From: Ectobius pallidus | Taxonomy: Eukaryota > Arthropoda > Insecta > Blattodea > Ectobiidae | Direction: 5' to 3' | Length of the DNA stretch: 64,000 bases | Assembly: GCA_964059195.1 (NCBI GenBank) | Contig: CAXKWD010000007.1 | Location: 58,777,163-58,841,162, forward strand | Part shown: positions 57,756 to 64,000 of the stretch, one piece after another | Numbering within the stretch: the stretch's first letter is position 1 | Layout of the letters: every line of letters starts with the position of its first letter | Position numbers and translations under genes: made by a program | The notes under the pieces: model-generated | The model's input: only the letters and a program-made list of their open reading frames with translations | What the model was told of the DNA's origin: nothing | Databases searched by the model: none

Positions 57756-59642
57756 GTAGAAAATCTTCTCGGGCTTGCAGCCAGGTGAGAAGTTTGTTGT
57801 GGTCCAACGTTTCCGAGGCTGACGCTGCCTCCATCCTCAGGGAATCTGAAGTGTTGAGTTTTAACATGTAAGGAATATATATACCAACCCGTGTTGGGCG
57901 GAGTCGACCAATCAGGGAGCAGCTGTTCTGTTTTCGGTCCTTTTCCGGGCCAAAATTTTCCTTTTACCTTTCAGGTCCTGAATGCATTCGTTCCAGGCCT
58001 GGTTGATAGTGAAACCTTCATCCCTGTTAAAGTTTGTGTCTTCCAGTTCACAAGACCAGGGTACCTCTACGACCCATAGTCAGCGCCATAGGTTCTCCAA
58101 CGTACCGGCTGGCTAAACACCTATCCAGCTTATAAAAGCCGCTAGTGGGCAGTTGCCAACATCACGTCAAGAATTCCATGGAATTCATAAACACTATCAA
58201 ACAGAATCAACGATAGAGATCTACTCGTAAGCTTCGATGTGGTCTCCTTATTTACAAGAGTGCCAATTGAAGACTCACTACAGCTGCTGACACCACACTT
58301 TAGCCCAGACGTAATCCAGCTCTTCCGGCATACATTGACTTCGACCTATTTTCTCTATCAGAACAATTACTATGAGCAGACAGACGGAGTAGCTATGGGG
58401 TCGCCGCTATCACCGGCTATCGCAAACCTGTACATGGAACACTTTGAACACAAGGCTCTGGACACAGCACCTTTACAACCAGCTCACTTCTACAGATACG
58501 TTGATGATATGCTCATCATTTGGCACCATGGACATGAAACACTACCGGACTTCCTGAATCACCTCAATAGCATACATCCTAACATCACCTTCACCATGGA
58601 AATGGAAAAATATGACTGTCTTCCGTTTCTGGACATTTTAATTCAGAGGAAACCGGATGGAACTCTAGGACATAGAGTCTACAGGAAACCTACACACACC
58701 GATCTCTACCTTAACGGCAACAGTCACCACCACCCAGCCCAACGCAGGAGTGTCCTTCATACAATTACCAACAGAGCTCTCGCCATCTCGGACACAGACA
58801 GCCTACCCGGGGAAATAAATCATCTCAAGATGATCTTCAAACAGAATGGGTACCGGGACGCTGAAATCCGACGGGCCCTGAAAAGGACCGGTTCTCAGGA
58901 AACCACCGACCAAAGAGAAAAGACTAGAACTGCCTACCTGCCATACTTTGGAAACCTGTCCAGGAAGCTAGAAAGGATTCTAATGAAACACCAGATCCGT
59001 ACAGTGTCCATGCCACCCCCCAAAATTAAGGACCTCCTACGACCTGTGAAAGACAACATGGGACTTAGAACTCCGGGTGTTTATCGCATCCCATGTGAAT
59101 GCGGTAAAGCCTACATCGGACAGACTTCACGTAAAATTGAACAGCGCTGCAAAGAACACGAAAGATGCATTAGACTCTTCTACCCGGACAAATCAGCAGT
59201 TGCAGACCACACCATTAATTCTGGACCAGGTCACAGAATAAAATTTAAAACCACAACAGTACTCGCCAAGACAACACGCTATTGGGACCAAATCATCAGA
59301 GAGGCAATTGAAATTAGACTGGAAGACACAAACTTTAACAGGGATGAAGGTTTCACTATCAACCAGGCCTGGAACAAATGCATTCAGGACCTGAAAGGTA
59401 AAAGGAACATTTTGGCCTGGAAAAGGACCGAAAACAGAACAGCTGCTCCCTGATTGGTCGACTCCGCCCAACACGGGTTGGTATATATATTCCTTACATG
59501 TTAAAACTCGACACTTCAGATTCCCTGAGGATGGAGGCAGCGTCAGCCTCGGAAACGTTGGACCACAACAAACTTCTCACCTGGCTGCAAACCCGAGAAG
59601 ATTTTCTACATAAGATTCGCCAGGAAAGCCTCAAATCTTACA
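57756..59642 (+). mobile_element. Penelope-like element with 292-bp inverted ends
   Basis: An exact 13-bp target duplication TCTCAAAGCAGTT flanks it (57743-57755, 59643-59655). The first 292 bp (57756-58047) are the inverse of 59318-59609, i.e. an inverted copy of the element's own 3' end including the last part of its coding frame. A 33-bp tail (59610-59642) follows only on the right. Between the inverted ends lies a 5'-truncated RT/GIY-YIG gene starting at about 58048. The ends hold a hammerhead-like core (CTGAGGA, stem GAGGC/GCCTC, GAAAC) at about 59525-59560. Confidence 0.92.
58048..59453 (+). pseudogene. Penelope-like RT plus GIY-YIG endonuclease, 5' truncated
   Basis: From 58048 the RT fingers region ([20 protein letters not shown]) is visible with a stop near 58133 and a shift near 58205. 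From 58239 the frame is open for 404 residues: DVVSLFTRVPIE (motif A, starting just upstream), GVAMGSPLSPAIANLYME, HFYRYVDDMLIIW (YVDD), FLDILIQR and RVYRKPTHTDLY, then the INHLKMIFKQNGY block. The C-terminal endonuclease is GVYRIPCECGKAYIGQTSRK, with Arg/His-rich RCKEHERCI following. The frame ends at TGA 59451-59453 inside the right inverted repeat. The catalytic cores are intact; the N-terminus is missing. Confidence 0.92.
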
Positions 59643-59655
59643 TCTCAAAGCAGTT

Positions 59656-60542
59656 CTTCTTCACAATGGCAACAAATATGCATCAGTGCCAGTAGGACAT
59701 TCTGTATATTTGAAAGAATGTTATGAAAATGTAGAACTAATTCTAACTAAGCTGAAATACTGTGATCATGAATGGACAATATGTGGTGATCTAAAAGTAA
59801 TTTCAATGCTCCTTGGACAGCAGGGAGGATATACAAAATATCCCTGCTTCTTGTGTGAATGGAACAGGCAGGATAAAAAAGAGAATTGGATCAGGAAGGA
59901 GTGGCCACCTAGGGGTTTATTAGAACCTGGAAGCAAAAATGTGATTCGGCAAAGATTGGTTGATCCACGAAAAGTCCTCCTACCTCCACTTCATATCAAA
60001 CTTGGATTAATGAAACAATTTGTTAAAGCTCTGTCAAAAGATGGGGAGTGTTTCAAATACATATGCCACAGGTTTTCACAACTGTCAGAAGCAAAACTAA
60101 AAGAAGGCGTTTTCATAGGACCAGATATTAGAAAACTTTTAAAAGATGAAAACTTTGAAACCAAAATGGACGAAGTAGAAAAAGAGGCATGGAAAGCTTT
60201 TAAAGAAGTTGTAACAAAATTTCTTGGGAACAATAAGGACCCTAACTATAAGTGTATAGTAAACAACATGCTATCAAAATTCAAAGACTTGGGTTGTTCA
60301 ATGAGCTTGAAGGTACACTTTCTACATTCTCATATCGACTACTTTCCCGAAAATCTTGGCCCCGTCAGCGAGGACACCAAGACATAAAGGAGATGGAACG
60401 TAGATACCCGGGAAGTTGTAACGTGAACGTGCTTGCAGACTACTGTTGGAGCATCTATAGAGACGAGCCGCAAGCTGACAAGAGGTTTAGTGGCAGAAGA
60501 AGTGTTGAAGGAAAACGAAAATGGAACTATAAGCTGTTGTAA
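59656..60542 (+). pseudogene. Unclassified family protein, C-terminal half
   Basis: Continues the protein broken at 57755: LLHNGNKYASVPVGHSVYLK, ICGDLKVISMLLGQQGGYTK, YPCFLCEWNRQDK (a second Asp candidate beside a Cys pair), VDPRKVLLPPLHIKLGLMK and LGCSMSLKVHFLHSHIDYF. Near 60360 a small deletion shifts the frame to GHQDIKEMERRYPG ... DYCWSIYRDEP, ending at 60542. Removing the Penelope-like element and one copy of its duplication restores a continuous frame across the break, which confirms the two halves are one gene. Confidence 0.65.
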
Positions 60543-60787
60543 AGGTATATTTTTATTCATAGATTGTTTAACTTTAGCAAAATTCAAGACATAACTGTAT
60601 TATTTTTTTATAAATATAATGTTTTTTCCATGTAGTATATTTACAAAACATATGCATTTTTCCATTTTTGTGTCAAGTCCATGCTTATTTTGTGAAAACA
60701 CCTTACGTGATAGGAGAAAATGGTGGTCATATTTGAATTCAGCACACAAAATAACATAAAAACCAGTCATTAGATTGCAAACAATTT

Positions 60788-61480
60788 ATTATTTCCATCC
60801 CCTTGGCAATTCCTCCTTTCTCCACATCATAAGAATGAGTTTATAGATCTCTGAGTTTAATCTATCACCATATGCCTTAAATAATTCTGCTGGAATTTGG
60901 TCAACACATGGAGATTTGTGTTTTTTTAGTTTACCTATAGAAGTTTCTACTTCTGTTAGAGTCGGTTCAGCAACCAACGGCTCTGCTGCGAATATTTAAC
61001 TTTCTAAACTTTGGACATTGCTATGTACATTTAATAATTGATTAAAGAAATTTTTCCACCTATTCAAAATATTATTTGGAGCTGCGAGTATAGCGCCATC
61101 ATTGTCCGTACTTATGTTTCTTCAAGGTTGGAAACCTTTCTTACTCATTAATTCCCTTGTAGAGTTCCCTAACATTTTTGTCTTTACTATTTAAATCTAA
61201 TTCATTTATTTTATCTTTGAGATAGTTTCTCTTCTTTGTTCGAGAGGTTTCTTGTTTAGCATTGTTGAGATTTTCGACAGTAGTTTCATTTGGATTCTGC
61301 AACCATTGTAGTTTCGCCTGCTTTCTTGCATTTACTAATTTCATGCACTCATCATGAAACCATGGTTTATTTGATTTCAGTTCAAGCTGACCTAATTTTT
61401 CTTTTGTGGACACTTTAATATTGTCTCTAATGCTTTCCCAGATTTTATTGATATTCAGTCCTGGATTTGTCAATAGGCCG
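60788..61480 (-). pseudogene. RTE-like LINE 2, linker and RT N-terminal part
   Basis: Minus strand. 61141-61473 is the endonuclease-RT linker (KPWFHDECMKLVNARKQAKL, RNYLKDKINELD). 60789-60977 starts the RT (VETSIGKLKKHKSPCVDQIP, ELFKAYGDRL, ILMMWRKEELPRGWK). The text stops after WK at the edge of the TIR-bounded element; the next motif (VIIPIHKKG) lies at 56420. The 5' end is cut by a hAT fragment at about 61480. Confidence 0.75.
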
Positions 61481-61489
61481 TATAGACCA

Positions 61490-62502
61490 TGGTCTAGGGG
61501 CAGCAGAGAGTGCTCACTCGCTTTGGTAAGCTGTTAAGTTTGTGCGCGATTATAAACGTTAATCAAGTCACATGTAGATAGATAGTTTTCTATCTATTAA
61601 AATATGTTACATCTATAAAATAATACGTAGTCAGTGGATAAAACTCAAACTCACATTAACTATCGTGACGTTTCCGCCTGAACCTCCAGAGCCTTCCTCA
61701 TGTTACATCTCATTTTGTAAGGCCCAATACTCACTCCTATCCTATGTTAGTTAGGTATGTTTATGTTACTGCTCGGCAACACGGGTGGCTCGGTGCAGGC
61801 ACTCGTATGGGCAGGTAGTGGGGGTGGCTATTACATTGCCCGCCCACAACTCACCGACACCCTCACCACCCGCGCAGTAACATACCTATCGGGCCTTAAG
61901 AGACACCCTAAGGGAAAAAGATTTACAGACAAACCGTCAAATGAGGAAATAGAAACAACGTCCAGAGATTCTTTCCGAGTAAACACCTTTTTGATCATCC
62001 TGGATAAACTGAAAGCTGAATTAGAAAGAAGGCATAATGCATATATAAACTTCGAAGAAAAATTTTCAGTTTTGACAACAATGGGTGAACTTTCAACATC
62101 AACTCAAAGAGTCACAGCAAAGCTCAGTCTCTCATGCAATATTATTCCAATGATTTAGAGGATGATTTAGTTCAGGAATGTATACATTTTCGCAGTCACA
62201 TTTCCTCTAGTAGGCTAATAATACTGCAGAGAAACTTGAATCAACACCATTACTCAATCTCTCTATGTTTTTGAGGAACCAATTTCTGTGCAACGTTTAC
62301 CCAAACTTGGATATAGCTCTTCGCATCGTGCTTTGTACTCCAGTCACAAATTGTTCCGGAGAAAGGAGTTTTTCTTGTTTAAAACGTGTAAAGAATGATC
62401 AAAGGTCTTCATTGTATCGAGAAAAACTAAACTCTTTCTCTCTTGTGTACATAGAGGCAGAGATAATAAACACCATCAACTATGACGATATTATACATGA
62501 TG
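61490..62502 (+). pseudogene. hAT (ZMYM1-like) transposase C-terminal fragment
   Basis: Decayed plus-strand text of the hAT C-terminus: RDSFRVNTFLIILDKLKAEL (61960-62025) and, after a frameshift, MFLRNQFLCNVYPNLDIALR, TPVTNCSGERSFSCLKRVKN and YREKLNSFSLVYIEAEI (to about 62490), the dimerisation region. The sequence changes to a Penelope-like element at about 62503, before the hAT stop codon. Confidence 0.75.
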
Positions 62503-64000
62503 AAAAATCCATATCGGTTCCAAATTTCCACTGATACAAATCCAATAAAAAGATACATCCAAAAAATGAAAGAATGTTTTGGACCCCCAGATTTCTCAAT
62601 TCTTGATAAGAACCCTATCATGAGTATAAGAAGGGAAGTGAACAAAGTGATCAACAGTAGTATAACAATTAGTGAGGATGTTAAAAAAAGTCTGATCACC
62701 AACAAATCTGATCTACCACATTGTTTTGGCTTGCCTAAAACACATAAAGAGGATGTGCCTTTGCGGCCTATAATCCCTATGTATAACCATCCAGCATTTG
62801 GGTTGGCAAAACTTTTGGTGAAAAGATTGAGTGATATACAAAAGAGAACAAGATGGTCTATTGGCAACTCATTTGAAGCAAGAAACCTTCTAGAGAATAT
62901 GGAGTACGGCAATGATTTATGTATGTTTAGTTTGGATGTGGTTTCGCTATATCCCAGCATACCTAGAGAACAAGCTAGTGAGTGTTTATTTAGGTGGCTT
63001 ATCGAACAGGGAGTGGACTGTGTAGTGGCCAACGAATATGATAGATGGTTCAGGGTGTGTTCTGAATATAATGTATTTCAATTTGATGGCATTATTTACA
63101 AACAGAAAGAGGGCTTGGCTATGGGAAACCCGGTGTCGGGGTTCGTATCGGATGTATTCCTGTACTTCATGGAAAAACAGGTGATTGGGAAGAACTTTGA
63201 CAACATATTGCTGTATATGCGTTACGTGGATGATATATTGGTAATAGCTAGGCAAGACATCTCTGACTCACTGCTAGAAGAATTCAACTGTTGCCACAAC
63301 AGGGTGAGGTTCACGATTGAGAAATCGGCGAACAACAGTATCAACTTTTTGGACCTAAGAATTACCCTACAGCAACAGGGAATTTGTTTAGGCGTGTATA
63401 GAAAAACATGCAAAGGAGAAATGTATATACACAGAAGATCAACACACCATCACAGAATCAAAAACAATTTATGGCGTAATTTTGCACACAGAGCCATTGG
63501 TCTATGCAATAATAACGAAGATCTAGAAAAGGAAAAGAAAGTAGTATTTAGATTAGCAGAAATAAATGGATATTGTGGTAGAAAAATTAACCATATATGG
63601 AAAAGTGTTGAAAAAGGAAATGACAAAAAAGATGAAAAAAGGAAAGAAAATAATAGTATAGGTTACATAGGCGTACCATATGATCCCCACGTCAGCGAAC
63701 GCATAGGGAAAATTTTCCTGAAATACGGCATAGTACCAGCATATAAAACTGAAAAGACAATTGAAAAAATATTTTCCCAGTATAAACATCTTGGTACGAA
63801 CAAGGACAAAATGGATTTTCCTGGAGTTTACTCAATAAAATGTAATGATTGTGAGGGAGTATATGTCGGGGAAACCGGGAGAGACTTTAAAACCAGAATA
63901 CGCGAACATGAAAGGGATGTAAATAGTGGGAAATGCTCTACTGGACTCAGTCAGCATATGACAGAAAACAAGCATGGCATTGGTGAAGTAAACATTGTAA
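62503..64000 (+). CDS. Penelope-like RT plus GIY-YIG, open to the window end
   Basis: A frame open from about 62470 to the last base with no stop; it runs off the window. Homology starts near 62503, so the N-terminus is missing or lies in the junction with the hAT relic. Motifs: CFGLPKTHKEDVPLRPII, FSLDVVSLYPSIP (RT motif A, about 62930), GLAMGNPVSGFVSDVFL, MRYVDDILVIA (YVDD, about 63225), INFLDLRITL, then a Lys-rich segment and GVYSIKCNDCEGVYVGETGR (GIY-YIG type, about 63825-63885) with RIREHERDV. It is a different subfamily from the element at 57756-59642: YVDD context and linker differ. The catalytic residues look intact. Confidence 0.88.

Larger units (their letters stand above)
56438..60787 (+). 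mobile_element. TIR-bounded element of an unclassified protein family
   Basis: About 50-bp imperfect inverted ends: AAATTGTTTG.AA.CTAAT.ACTG.TT.TTAT...TTTT.GTGCTGA.TTC at 56438-56493 and, inverted, at 60732-60787, with a second matching motif ACCATTTTCTC a little further in. It interrupts RTE-like LINE 2 between the GWK and VIIPIHKKG motifs, which shows it was inserted there. Without the nested Penelope-like element it is about 2.46 kb. It encodes the Cys-rich protein described below. I know this protein as a multi-copy, uncharacterised family in arthropods; its transposon nature is my inference from the ends and the interruption. Confidence 0.6.

Noticed and set aside
59193..59474. Minus-strand frame MLGGVDQSGSSCSVFG..., also present at 57891-58079 on the plus strand
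   Set aside because: It appears twice only because the Penelope-like ends are inverted copies; it is antisense to the coding frame.
62427..63789. Minus-strand frames of 201, 89, 63 and 78 residues
   Set aside because: They are shadows of the long plus-strand Penelope-like RT/GIY-YIG frame, which lacks a stop in the window.

Overview
This window is AT-rich arthropod DNA, most likely from an insect with a large, repeat-rich genome. The evidence is one host gene with insect-style splice sites buried among many transposon families typical of insects: mariner/Tc1, P-like, hAT, pogo, Jockey/CR1 and RTE-like LINEs, Copia, Penelope-like elements and tRNA-derived SINEs. The species cannot be told from the sequence. 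No intact RNA gene, CRISPR array or prokaryotic feature is present.

The one host gene recognised is ALG12, the ER alpha-1,6-mannosyltransferase of N-glycan precursor assembly, on the minus strand. Three consecutive exons are visible: 48113-48339, 15503-15748 and 9522-11445. Their splice sites and reading phases fit exactly and give 798 codons plus a stop. The intron between the first two is about 32.4 kb and is filled with nested transposons; the next is about 4.05 kb. The last exon carries the normal ALG12 C-terminus and then about 560 extra residues rich in Glu, Asp, Lys, Ser and Thr. The 5' exons of the gene were not found.

Layout. 1-9.5 kb: gene-free, with a solo LTR split by a SINE (3105-4309), two strong hairpins (4646-4749, 5361-5437) and a hAT-type MITE (8530-9366). 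9.5-15.7 kb: the 3' end of ALG12, with a hAT MITE, a foldback MITE, a tRNA-like hairpin and an internally deleted mariner in its last intron. 15.7-48.1 kb: the giant intron. It holds a CR1-like LINE split by a second LINE, a MITE and an RNase-H LINE fragment; a mariner; a 439-bp tandem triplication; two inverted mariner composites; a young Copia element with intact gag-pol; a Tc1 element; a P-like THAP element; and an RTE-like LINE. 48.3-64 kb: a hAT relic with an exact 8-bp duplication, minisatellites, and a nest in which an RTE-like LINE holds a TIR-flanked element of an unplaced protein family, which in turn holds a Penelope-like element. A hAT fragment and a second Penelope-like element with an open RT/GIY-YIG frame run to the window end.

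Apart from ALG12, everything recognisable is mobile DNA, nearly all of it broken. The exceptions with long intact frames are Copia (28746-32651) and the Penelope-like frames at 58239-59453 and 62503-64000. The most novel points are the TIR-bounded unknown family with a precisely datable nested insertion, the ALG12 C-terminal extension, and the recurring inverted-3'-end mariner architecture.
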